Assembly (NCBI GenBank): GCA_964410645.1
Contig: CAYPHV010000002.1
Span: 8,924-72,923, forward strand
Length of the DNA stretch: 64,000 bases
DNA from: JALTBU01 sp964410645
Lineage (GTDB): Bacteria > Campylobacterota > Campylobacteria > Campylobacterales > Nautiliaceae
Direction: 5' to 3'
The notes beneath the pieces were generated by a model. It ran no database searches and had not been told where the DNA came from. It saw only the letters and a list, made by a program, of their open reading frames with translations. Both the position numbers and the translations under genes were made by a program. Positions within the stretch are counted from its first letter, which is position 1, and every line of letters starts with the position of its first letter. Shown here piece by piece: positions 16,587 through 23,473 of this stretch.

Positions 16587-17222
16587 ATGAATCTGAAAAA
16601 TATTTTTTTGTTTAAAAATTTAGATGATGAAGATATAGAAAAAATTAAAAAATTTACTATAATCAAAAAACTTAAAAAAAATGAAATTGTTTTTTTTGAA
16701 AAAGAAGAACCGAATTATTTGCATTTATTAATAAAAGGAAGTGCCCGTGTATATAAAATAGACAATAAAGATAATGAACTGGTTATTCATAAATTTCATT
16801 CAGTGTCTTTAGTAGCCGAACTTGCTAATTTTGAAAAAATGCCATATCCTGCAAGTTGTTCAATGGATACAGACGGTATAATCTTGAAAATAGAATTTGA
16901 AAAGTTCAAAATATTTATGCAAAAAAATGACGTATGTATGCAAATTATGAGTTCACTTCTTAAAAAAATGAAATTTTTGGACGGGATAATTCAGGATAAT
17001 TTAATTTTAGACACTTCTACAAAAATTGCAAAATTTATTTATGATAATCCTAATGAATTTGAGGAGCTTAAACAACACTCTATTGCTGCAATTCTTAATA
17101 TAAAACCTGAAACTCTTTCTAGAAAATTAAAAACATTAAAAGAACTTAATATTATTCAAAATGTAGGCAGTAAACTAAAAATAAAGAATAAAGAAAAAAT
17201 TTTAGATTATTACAATTGGTAA
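16587..17222 (+). CDS. Crp/Fnr-family transcriptional regulator
   Basis: 211 residues: an N-terminal cyclic-nucleotide-binding-type beta-barrel (~1-110), a dimerisation helix (~115-140) and a C-terminal winged helix. The recognition helix ETLSRKLKTLKE keeps the E-x-x-S-R triad with which FNR-type proteins read TTGA half sites. The N-terminal cysteine cluster of true FNR is missing, with only isolated cysteines, so it is not an Fe-S oxygen sensor of the E. coli kind. It may sense NO, nitrite or redox state like NssR/DNR types; this is inference. It lies tail-to-tail with hcp, whose promoter has a matching TTGAC-N4-GTCAA site. ACGGAG precedes its ATG. Confidence 0.88.
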   Translation: MNLKNIFLFKNLDDEDIEKIKKFTIIKKLKKNEIVFFEKEEPNYLHLLIKGSARVYKIDNKDNELVIHKFHSVSLVAELANFEKMPYPASCSMDTDGIILKIEFEKFKIFMQKNDVCMQIMSSLLKKMKFLDGIIQDNLILDTSTKIAKFIYDNPNEFEELKQHSIAAILNIKPETLSRKLKTLKELNIIQNVGSKLKIKNKEKILDYYNW

Positions 17223-17256
17223 ATAAGAGGTAAAAACCCCGAAGGAAGGGTAGAAA

Positions 17257-18687
17257 TTAACCGGCTGATAATTTTTTTCCGAAGTCTTTGTGAATATCTC
17301 CGCTTATTACTCCGAGATTGAAATTTTCGGCTAAGAAGTTAACTATCTCTTCATTTGCAAACTGCGGAGCGCTTGGTCCGATATAAATATCTTTAACACC
17401 TAAACTGAGAAGGGCAAGTAAAATAATAATTGCTTTTTGTTCCATCCACATAAGTGCAATTGAAACCGGAAGTTCATTTACATCTTTGATTCCTAAAGCC
17501 TGGGCAACAGTTATTGCAATATTAACAGCACCGTTACTATCGTTACATTGTCCAAGGTCGATATATCTTGGAATGTCAGTTCCAGGTATCACTCCAAAAT
17601 CTACATCATTAAATCTGAATTTACCACAGCTAGATGTAATAATAATATGGTCTTTTGGAACTGCAAGAGCCAATTCTCTGAAATAGTTTCTTTTTCTACC
17701 GGGTGCATCACAACCGGCAATTACCCAAACTCTGTTTAATTTTCCCTTTTTAATGGCATCAAGGACTTTAGGTCCGTATGCTTCAAGCACAGTTTTGTAA
17801 TGATGTCCTGTTACAATTTTTTCATCACTGTCAAATCCTGTAATATCAGGTAAACTTAATGTTTGATCAATTAACGGATCAAAATTGTCGTTTTCTATTT
17901 TTTTAGCGCCTTCAACGCCTGTTATTTTATATGTATATAATCTATCTATATAATTACCCACTTTTTTTGATTTTTCCGGTGGAACTATGCAGTTTGTATT
18001 TACAACGCAGGTTCCCTGCCATTTGGTAAATACATCAGTTTGATCATACCATGCTTTTCCAATATTTCCTTTTAAGTTTTTGAATTTTCTTAAATGAGGA
18101 TAACCGTGAGCCGGTAACATTTCTGAATGGGTATATACGTTTATTTTATCGCTAAGTCCCCTTTCTTCTATTCTTTTTAATAATTTTTCAAGCATATCGA
18201 GATTATGGCCTGATACTATAATGCCTTTTCCTTCCGCCTTGTTTTGAGTAACTTCAACAGGTGTCGGTACTCCAAGTGCTTTTGTATGCATATCGCTTAG
18301 CAAATTCATAACTTTAACGCCAGCATTTCCTATTTTCATAAGCTGTGCTATATGTTCGTCCAAATTAAAATTAACATTTGTGAGTGTAAAATATAGTGTT
18401 TCACTGTTTACATCATCTACTTCTTTTAATGTTTTTTTGGCTTTTTCATCTCCTACTTCCTGAACCAATTCATCAGCATGTTCTCTATAAGCGCTAAGAC
18501 CTTTTAAACCGAAAATCATTAAATCCTGAAGTCTTGATTTAGTAGGTGTTTTACCACAAACACCTTTGCTTTCTCCATGACTTCCACATCCGCCTGGTGC
18601 ACTCATTTCACATTGCCAGCAAAGAAACGGTAAATCACAGGCTTGTTTTTTACTTTTTTTTTCTTTTTCTCCGGATAATCCAAACAT
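17257..18687 (-). CDS. hcp: hybrid cluster protein (hydroxylamine/NO reductase), class III
   Basis: A 476-residue Hcp, reducing hydroxylamine to ammonia and/or NO to N2O in the cytoplasm. Cysteines near the N-terminus (CWQC at 23-26, C34, C44) bind the cubane. Hybrid-cluster ligands are visible in order: SGHNLDML (His), THSEMLPAHG (Glu), NTNCIVPP, IAGCDAPGR (persulfide region), SSCGKFRF, GQCNDSNG, and MEQKA (Glu, Lys). About 75 residues fewer than the ~550-residue class I protein puts the deletion in the first helical module, as in class III of thermophiles and archaea. Minus strand AAAAAAAGGAGACAAAATG supports the start. In Nautilia, Hcp has been proposed as the last step of nitrate ammonification through hydroxylamine. 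Confidence 0.95.
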   Translation of the reverse strand: MFGLSGEKEKKSKKQACDLPFLCWQCEMSAPGGCGSHGESKGVCGKTPTKSRLQDLMIFGLKGLSAYREHADELVQEVGDEKAKKTLKEVDDVNSETLYFTLTNVNFNLDEHIAQLMKIGNAGVKVMNLLSDMHTKALGVPTPVEVTQNKAEGKGIIVSGHNLDMLEKLLKRIEERGLSDKINVYTHSEMLPAHGYPHLRKFKNLKGNIGKAWYDQTDVFTKWQGTCVVNTNCIVPPEKSKKVGNYIDRLYTYKITGVEGAKKIENDNFDPLIDQTLSLPDITGFDSDEKIVTGHHYKTVLEAYGPKVLDAIKKGKLNRVWVIAGCDAPGRKRNYFRELALAVPKDHIIITSSCGKFRFNDVDFGVIPGTDIPRYIDLGQCNDSNGAVNIAITVAQALGIKDVNELPVSIALMWMEQKAIIILLALLSLGVKDIYIGPSAPQFANEEIVNFLAENFNLGVISGDIHKDFGKKLSAG

Positions 18688-18712
18688 TTTGTCTCCTTTT
18701 TTTGTTTTGAGT

Positions 18713-18718
18713 ATTGTA
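18713..18718 (-). promoter_or_regulatory. hcp: -10 element of hcp
   Basis: Minus-strand TACAAT sits 26 bp upstream of the hcp ATG. It predicts a start site near 18706 and a leader of about 19 nt that carries the AAGGAG ribosome site. The palindrome at 18742-18755 is then centred at about -41.5 to -42.5. Confidence 0.6.
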
Positions 18719-18741
18719 ATATTTTTGAGACAATAAAGTCA

Positions 18742-18755
18742 TTGACTTAAGTCAA
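18742..18755 (-). promoter_or_regulatory. FNR/CRP-type operator upstream of hcp
   Basis: A perfect 14-bp palindrome, TTGACTTAAGTCAA, with TTGAC-N4-GTCAA architecture (FNR consensus is TTGAT-N4-ATCAA). Its centre is 35.5 bp from the 3' base of the -10 hexamer, the class II activator position. The palindrome has no loop, so it is not a terminator. The Crp/Fnr regulator at 16587 is the likely ligand. Confidence 0.7.
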
Positions 18756-18785
18756 GAGAAAAATAGCAGAATTATGAAGTATAGA

Positions 18786-19397
18786 CTAATTGGTTTTTTT
18801 CTTTTTTATTCTTTTAAGCTTTTCCATGCCTTTTAAATCGTCTTGATTCCACTGATAATAAGTTCCGAATATTCTGTCCCATATGTCGGTTGTAACTCCA
18901 TGATTTAAAAGAGGTTTTTTATGGTGGACAAAATGAAACTCCTGCATATATTTCCAATAATTACTTGCGAATTCACGTCTATGCATAACATGATGCATAA
19001 TTCCGTAATTAAAATATCCAAGAGCCGATCCTCCCACTATTGCCAAAGCATCATAAGAAGGCATTACAAAATGAAGAAGCCATGCAAATATTGCGGCAAT
19101 TACCGCACTCATAAAAAACGGCATAGCGTCGAAACTGAACGGATCTTGATGATGGTGTGCATGTCCTTCTACAAATATTTTTATAGATTTTTTTCCGTGA
19201 AAAAGCCATGCGTGAACCGAATATTCCAAAAATGTAAAAAATATCACTCCTATTGCAAAAAGGCCAATACTTGACCAGATATCTTTAGTATAATATAAAC
19301 TAAGGACTAAAAACGTGACTGCTGTTAAAAAGTCGCATGCTATGGACAGGTAATAATTCCATTTGCTTGAAGTTATTTTTAAAATAAATTTTTTCAT
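18786..19397 (-). CDS. fatty acid hydroxylase/sterol desaturase-family membrane protein
   Basis: A 203-residue integral membrane di-iron enzyme with the full set of histidine boxes: HAWLFH, GHAHHHQDP, HHVMHRR and FHFVHHKKPLLNHG, set between about four hydrophobic spans (~20-65 and ~90-130). Family members hydroxylate fatty-acyl or sphingoid/sterol lipids using O2. The bacterial substrate here is unknown. Minus strand AAGGAGAAAAATG supports the start. An oxygen-requiring enzyme is unexpected if the organism is a strict anaerobe. It reads in the same direction as hcp but is separated from it by the hcp promoter region. Confidence 0.82.
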   Translation of the reverse strand: MKKFILKITSSKWNYYLSIACDFLTAVTFLVLSLYYTKDIWSSIGLFAIGVIFFTFLEYSVHAWLFHGKKSIKIFVEGHAHHHQDPFSFDAMPFFMSAVIAAIFAWLLHFVMPSYDALAIVGGSALGYFNYGIMHHVMHRREFASNYWKYMQEFHFVHHKKPLLNHGVTTDIWDRIFGTYYQWNQDDLKGMEKLKRIKKKKTN

Positions 19398-19473
19398 TTT
19401 TTCTCCTTAAAGAATTTTACATAATATATTTATTGTATCATAAAATTGTGTTAATTAAGTGCTGTAAAAATGA

Positions 19474-19479
19474 TATAAT
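19474..19479 (+). promoter_or_regulatory. -10 element of the phosphoribosyltransferase gene
   Basis: TATAAT in the context ATGATATAATTTTT lies 18 bases before the ATG at 19497. T-rich sequence follows and the ribosome site AAAAAGGAAAATT comes directly after. No clear -35 is visible. Confidence 0.55.
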
Positions 19480-19496
19480 TTTTAAAAAGGAAAATT

Positions 19497-20138
19497 ATGG
19501 TTTTTAAGGACAGATTGGAAGCTGGAAAATTACTTGGCGAAAAATTAAAAAAGCTTATTTTAAAAAACCCTGTTGTTATTGCTCTTCCAAGAGGGGGTGT
19601 GCCAGTCGGAGCAGAAGTGGCAAAAGAGTTAAATGCTCCGATAGACCTTTTATTTGTTAAAAAAATACCATCTCCGGTAAACGAAGAGTTGGCAATAGGA
19701 AGCGTAAGCGAGGGAGGGCTGGTTTTTATTAATAAAAAAATAGTTGATGATTTAAATTCAAGGGGCATAAAGATAGATGAAAAATATATTCAAAAAACTG
19801 CAATGGAAAAAGTTCAAGAAATGTCAGAAAAAAGAAAGTATTATAAAACAGAACCAATTGAACTTGAGGGGAAGGATGTTATATTAGTTGATGATGGTAT
19901 AGCCACAGGGGCAAGCATGTATTTAGCGGCCAATACTGTTGTAAGGGATTTGCCAAATTCAATTACAATTGCCGCACCTGTTGCCCCGTTGAGTGAAGAA
20001 ATTGATGATATGCTAAAACCTGTTTGTAATAATTTTATCATACTAAGCCGTCCTTCGATGTTTATGGGCGTAGGAGAATGGTATAATGATTTTCACCAGT
20101 TGAGTGATGAAGAAGTAATTAAATATTTAAAATTATAA
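19497..20138 (+). CDS. phosphoribosyltransferase-family protein
   Basis: A 213-residue type I PRTase-fold protein. The PRPP-binding loop is DVILVDDGIATGASMYLAAN (~120-140), and the N-terminal half has VVIALPRGGVPVGAEVAKELNAPIDLLFVKKI, the pattern of the stand-alone family often annotated as predicted phosphoribosyltransferases. The base substrate is unknown. A strong ribosome site (AAAAAGGAAAATT) and a -10 stand directly upstream. The last six bases overlap the convergent NifX-like gene. Confidence 0.85.
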   Translation: MVFKDRLEAGKLLGEKLKKLILKNPVVIALPRGGVPVGAEVAKELNAPIDLLFVKKIPSPVNEELAIGSVSEGGLVFINKKIVDDLNSRGIKIDEKYIQKTAMEKVQEMSEKRKYYKTEPIELEGKDVILVDDGIATGASMYLAANTVVRDLPNSITIAAPVAPLSEEIDDMLKPVCNNFIILSRPSMFMGVGEWYNDFHQLSDEEVIKYLKL

Positions 20139-20459
20139 ATTTGCTTTTACTTCTTTTTTGTTTGTATAAACCGGTTTAATATTATATAACTCTAAAGTAT
20201 CCAGTAATCCTTCGCCAAATTTTGATGCGTAAAAAAATTCTACATTATATTGTTTTAATATTTTTGGTAGTATTCTCCCTGTTTCCAGCCCGTTTTCTCC
20301 ACAGTCTCTTGCTTTTTTTAATTGTGACGCTTTTTCAAAAACAGGATTGTCAAGTAATATTTTTTCATTTGTATCGGTGTTGATAATCAGTATATATTTT
20401 GAAAAACCTATTTTTTCATTTATAGTTTTTTGATTGTTGGTTGGAAATGCTATTATCAT
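20133..20459 (-). CDS. NifX/dinitrogenase iron-molybdenum cofactor-type protein
   Basis: A 108-residue single-domain protein of the NifX/NifB-C/VnfY fold (Dinitrogenase iron-molybdenum cofactor family). It begins MIIAFPTNNQKTINEKIGFSKYILIINTD; family members typically start with a short strand, a variable loop and an F/H-x-Y-F-x-I-x-D-like segment. It may bind an Fe-S or FeMo precursor, but no nitrogenase gene is in the window. Minus strand TAAAGGGATAAAATG supports the start. An orphan metal-cluster carrier is equally consistent. Confidence 0.65.
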   Translation of the reverse strand: MIIAFPTNNQKTINEKIGFSKYILIINTDTNEKILLDNPVFEKASQLKKARDCGENGLETGRILPKILKQYNVEFFYASKFGEGLLDTLELYNIKPVYTNKKEVKANL

Positions 20460-20505
20460 TTTATCCCTTTATTTTTTAAATAATTATAACTCTTTTTTTA
20501 TAAAT

Positions 20506-20534
20506 TTGACAAATAAAGAAAGTTTATTTATAAT
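20506..20534 (+). promoter_or_regulatory. perfect consensus sigma70 promoter
   Basis: TTGACA (20506-20511), a 17-bp spacer, then TATAAT (20529-20534): all twelve consensus bases at ideal spacing. Transcription would start near 20541, ahead of an equally strong ribosome site AAGGAGG at 20550-20556. A clear -35 is rare in this phylum, so this is the strongest-looking promoter noticed here. Confidence 0.8.
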
Positions 20535-20561
20535 AAGTTAAATAATACTAAGGAGGATCAG

Positions 20562-20975
20562 ATGGCAAAGTTAACAGAATTTGAACAAAAAGTAATGGAA
20601 CAATTTAAAGAAGGAATAAAATTAAATAAAGAAAAACCGGCATTGGGCAATGTTAATATTGAAAAAGCAAAAGATCTTATAAGAGATGTCGGTGCTATTT
20701 TGCTTGACGTAACACTTCCTAATTTGGTAGAAGGGGAAAATGCCGAAGAAGCAGGGCTTGAAACAGCTTATTATACTCCATATCCTGAATTTACAAAATA
20801 TATAGATATTTTACCTGATGACAAAACACAGCCGATTTTAGTTGCATGTAGAAAAGCGTTTTTTGCAAGTAGAATAAAAGGCCTTTTGGACATATTGGGA
20901 TATGAAAATGTTTATGTTTTAGCAGAGGATATCAAATATTTAATTGAAGCTCACAAAACTTACTCAGAAGGATAA
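20562..20975 (+). CDS. rhodanese-like small protein
   Basis: A 137-residue soluble protein. The C-terminal half has the order of a rhodanese fold: RDVGAILLDVTLPNL (strand and turn), then PILVACRKAFFASRIKGLLDILGYENVYVLAEDI. In this, Cys-Arg sits where the sulfur-accepting loop Cys is expected and GYENVYVL matches the following strand. The loop CRKAFFASR departs from the classical CxxGxRS pattern, so sulfurtransferase activity is uncertain. A ~35-residue charged helix precedes the domain. The gene has a perfect consensus promoter and AAGGAGG ribosome site, implying abundant product. Confidence 0.6.
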   Translation: MAKLTEFEQKVMEQFKEGIKLNKEKPALGNVNIEKAKDLIRDVGAILLDVTLPNLVEGENAEEAGLETAYYTPYPEFTKYIDILPDDKTQPILVACRKAFFASRIKGLLDILGYENVYVLAEDIKYLIEAHKTYSEG

Positions 20976-21056
20976 TTTTTCCTTTTTTCCATAATAAAAT
21001 TACTCTATATATAATTTTTCTAATATTGTATACTTCTGTAAAAAATTGGAGAAATT

Positions 21057-21944
21057 ATGAAAAATATTCATTTATTAATGTTTTTAGCAATGATTGCCTG
21101 GGGTAGCAATTGGATAAGCGCTAAAATATTAATGAATTATTTTAATGTTTATGATCTTATTTTTTGGAGATTTTTCATAGCTGCAATAGGTCTTTTTTTT
21201 GTAATAATTTTTCTTAAAATCCCTTTTAGAACAAATATTTCATCTATTTTTTATGCATTTTTATGCTCAATTATATTAAGTTTTTATAATTTTTTTTTCT
21301 TTTTGGGGGATCATTATGGAAATGCCGCACTCGGCGGAGTATTGGTTACTACATTAAATCCTGCAATTACTTTTTTTGCTTTGGCAATAATTTATAAAAA
21401 AAATCTTACATTTGTTGAAATAACGGCTTTAATTTTAGGAATGGTAGGTACATCCTTGATAATAAAAATATGGCAGTTTAATTTAGACAACAAAGGAGTT
21501 GTGTTTTTTTTGCTGGCGGCTTTTACCTGGCCGCTGCTTACAATTGTAAGTTCAAAAATAAAAAAAGAAAATTCTTTAGTGTTTAGCTTTTTTATGTTTT
21601 TGTTTACTTCGGTTATAGTCTTTTTTGCCTTTTTACATGCACATATACCAACATTGAATTTGGATTTTAAAGGATATTTTAATTTATTTTCTTTATCTCT
21701 TTACGGAACGACGTTTGCAACTTCTGCATATTTTTTGGGAAGTAGTGTTTTAGGCGGGAAAAGGGCTTCGGCTTATATATTTATTGTCCCTTTCAGTGCG
21801 GTAATTTTTGCCCGTATATTTTTAGGGGAAAAAATAGATCTGTTTGTTGTAATCGGAGGCATTATAAGCATAATCGGAATTTATATATTGAACGGTTATA
21901 CTTATAAAGATTTGAAAGTTTTTTTTAAAAAGTATAAAAAATAG
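21057..21944 (+). CDS. EamA-family (DMT) transporter
   Basis: A 295-residue inner-membrane protein with about ten hydrophobic helices arranged as two EamA repeats (~1-140 and ~150-285). The N-terminal AMIAWGSNWISAKI and second-repeat LAAFTWPLLTIVSSKI are typical of drug/metabolite exporters. The specific cargo (amino acids, purines or others) cannot be read from sequence. AATTGGAGAAATT precedes the ATG. It is flanked by the rhodanese-like gene and convergent argG. Confidence 0.85.
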   Translation: MKNIHLLMFLAMIAWGSNWISAKILMNYFNVYDLIFWRFFIAAIGLFFVIIFLKIPFRTNISSIFYAFLCSIILSFYNFFFFLGDHYGNAALGGVLVTTLNPAITFFALAIIYKKNLTFVEITALILGMVGTSLIIKIWQFNLDNKGVVFFLLAAFTWPLLTIVSSKIKKENSLVFSFFMFLFTSVIVFFAFLHAHIPTLNLDFKGYFNLFSLSLYGTTFATSAYFLGSSVLGGKRASAYIFIVPFSAVIFARIFLGEKIDLFVVIGGIISIIGIYILNGYTYKDLKVFFKKYKK

Positions 21945-21968
21945 AATAAATATAAGAAATGAAAATAA

Positions 21969-23174
21969 TTATTTATTTTTATTTCTTACAAAACCGTCGA
22001 TAATAAATCTGAGGGCATTTAATTTAATAAATCCTGCGGCGTCTTTTTGATTATAAACACTGTCTTCTTCAAATGTTGCAAATTCAGGACTAAACAGTGA
22101 ATTAGGAGATTTTCTGCCAACTGTTTTAACGCTTCCTTTGTATAGTTTTAATCTTACGGTTCCGTTTGCATTTTTTTGAGTTTCATTTATTAATTTTTGG
22201 AGTGCTTTTCTCTCAGGTGCAAACCAAAATCCGTTATAAATAAGTTCAGCGTATTTTGGCATTATTTCATCTTTAAGATGAGCTTCGCCCCTGTCAAGAG
22301 TAATTGATTCAATGGCTCTGTGAGCTTCTAAAAGAATTGTTCCTCCCGGAGTTTCATAGCAGCCCCGTGATTTCATTCCTACGAATCTGTTTTCAACAAT
22401 ATCAACTCTTCCGATGCCGTGTTTATCGCCATATTCATTAAGGGTTGTTAAAATTTCAGCCGGTGTCATTTTTTGATTGTTTATTGCAACAGCATCGCCT
22501 TTTTTAAATTCTATTTCAATATATTCCGGTTCATTGGGAGCTTTCTCAGGCGAATTTGTCCATCTCCACATATCTTCTTCAGGTTCTGCCCAAGGGTCTT
22601 CCAAAATGCCGCCTTCATAGGAAATATGAAGTAAGTTTGCATCCATAGAATATGGAGATTTTTTACCGTGTTTATTGATAGGAATACCGTGTTTCTCTGC
22701 ATATGCCAATAATTTTTCACGGCTGTTTAAATTCCATTCTCTCCAAGGGGCTATTACTTTAATATCAGGTTTCAGGGCATAATATCCAAGTTCGAATCTG
22801 ACTTGATCGTTTCCTTTTCCTGTGGCGCCGTGAGCTACCGCGTCAGCTCCTACCTTGCGGGCTATTTCAATTTGTCTTTTTGCAATCAGCGGTCTTGCGA
22901 TGGAAGTTCCCAAAAGATATTCGCCTTCATAAATGGCATTTGCCCTAAACATTGGAAATACATAATCCCGGACAAATTCTTCTTTTAAATCTTCTATAAA
23001 AATATTTTCTTTTTTTACTCCGAATTTAAGAGCTTTTTCTCTTGCTTCTTCTACTTCTTCGCCTTGTCCTATATCTGCTGTAAAAGTTATAACCTCGGCA
23101 TTATATTTGTCTTGCAGCCATTTTAAAATTACACTTGTGTCAAGTCCGCCGGAATATGCGAGTACTACTTTCAT
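21969..23174 (-). CDS. argG: argininosuccinate synthase
   Basis: A 401-residue enzyme joining citrulline and aspartate with ATP in arginine synthesis. The PP-loop nucleotide motif VVLAYSGGLDTSVILKWL is at the start. GATGKGNDQVRFELG and KSPYSMDANLLHISYEGG follow, as does the C-terminal GGTILLEAHRAIESI region. Length is standard. Minus strand AAAAAGGATATCAATG supports the start. No other arg gene is adjacent, so the pathway is dispersed. It is divergent from the S4 gene across a 53-bp spacer. Confidence 0.97.
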   Translation of the reverse strand: MKVVLAYSGGLDTSVILKWLQDKYNAEVITFTADIGQGEEVEEAREKALKFGVKKENIFIEDLKEEFVRDYVFPMFRANAIYEGEYLLGTSIARPLIAKRQIEIARKVGADAVAHGATGKGNDQVRFELGYYALKPDIKVIAPWREWNLNSREKLLAYAEKHGIPINKHGKKSPYSMDANLLHISYEGGILEDPWAEPEEDMWRWTNSPEKAPNEPEYIEIEFKKGDAVAINNQKMTPAEILTTLNEYGDKHGIGRVDIVENRFVGMKSRGCYETPGGTILLEAHRAIESITLDRGEAHLKDEIMPKYAELIYNGFWFAPERKALQKLINETQKNANGTVRLKLYKGSVKTVGRKSPNSLFSPEFATFEEDSVYNQKDAAGFIKLNALRFIIDGFVRNKNK

Positions 23175-23202
23175 TGATATCCTTTTTTTATTGTAATTAT
23201 AG

Positions 23203-23208
23203 TATAAT
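23203..23208 (+). promoter_or_regulatory. -10 element of the S4-protein/proS unit
   Basis: TATAAT in TATAGTATAATTTG, 20 bases before the ATG at 23228, in the spacer between divergent argG and the S4 gene. It places the start near 23215 and leaves room only for the ribosome site AAAAAAGG. Confidence 0.55.
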
Positions 23209-23227
23209 TTGTTTAAAAAAGGCTAAG

Positions 23228-23473
23228 ATGAGAGTTGATAAATTTTTAAATTCTGTAAATATAGTAAAAAGAAGAAGTGTTGCAGATGATATGGCTAAAG
23301 AAGGCGTTGTTTTTATAAATTCCAAAAAGGCAAAATCTTCAAAAGATGTAAAAGCAGGCGATATAATAGAAATTCATTATTTAAAAGGCGTTAAAAAATA
23401 CGAAGTGCTTAAACTGCCTGAATCTAAAACAATTCCAAAAAGCAAAAAAAACGAATATGTTAAGGAGATATAA
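23228..23473 (+). CDS. S4-domain RNA-binding protein (RqcP/Hsp15-like)
   Basis: An 81-residue protein that is essentially one S4 RNA-binding domain: MRVDKFLNSVNIVKRRSVADDMAKEG, then VFINSKKAKSSKDVKAGDIIEI. The length and the R-(L/V)-DKFL-(x)n-IKRR start match RqcP (YabO)/Hsp15 proteins, which bind 50S subunits carrying stalled nascent chains. Function by similarity only. The frame extends 31 codons upstream without a credible start. The ATG at 23228 follows AAAAAAGGCTAAG and begins exactly at the conserved motif. Its stop overlaps proS (TAATG). Confidence 0.82.
   Translation: MRVDKFLNSVNIVKRRSVADDMAKEGVVFINSKKAKSSKDVKAGDIIEIHYLKGVKKYEVLKLPESKTIPKSKKNEYVKEI

Noticed and set aside
17223..17256. 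Terminator between the Crp/Fnr gene and hcp (ACCCC...GGGT)
   Set aside because: The stem is only about four base pairs with a long loop and no T run, too weak to call.
23135..23227. 31-codon N-terminal extension of the S4 protein
   Set aside because: It would run through the promoter region and the argG start; the ATG at 23228 begins the conserved motif and has its own ribosome site.
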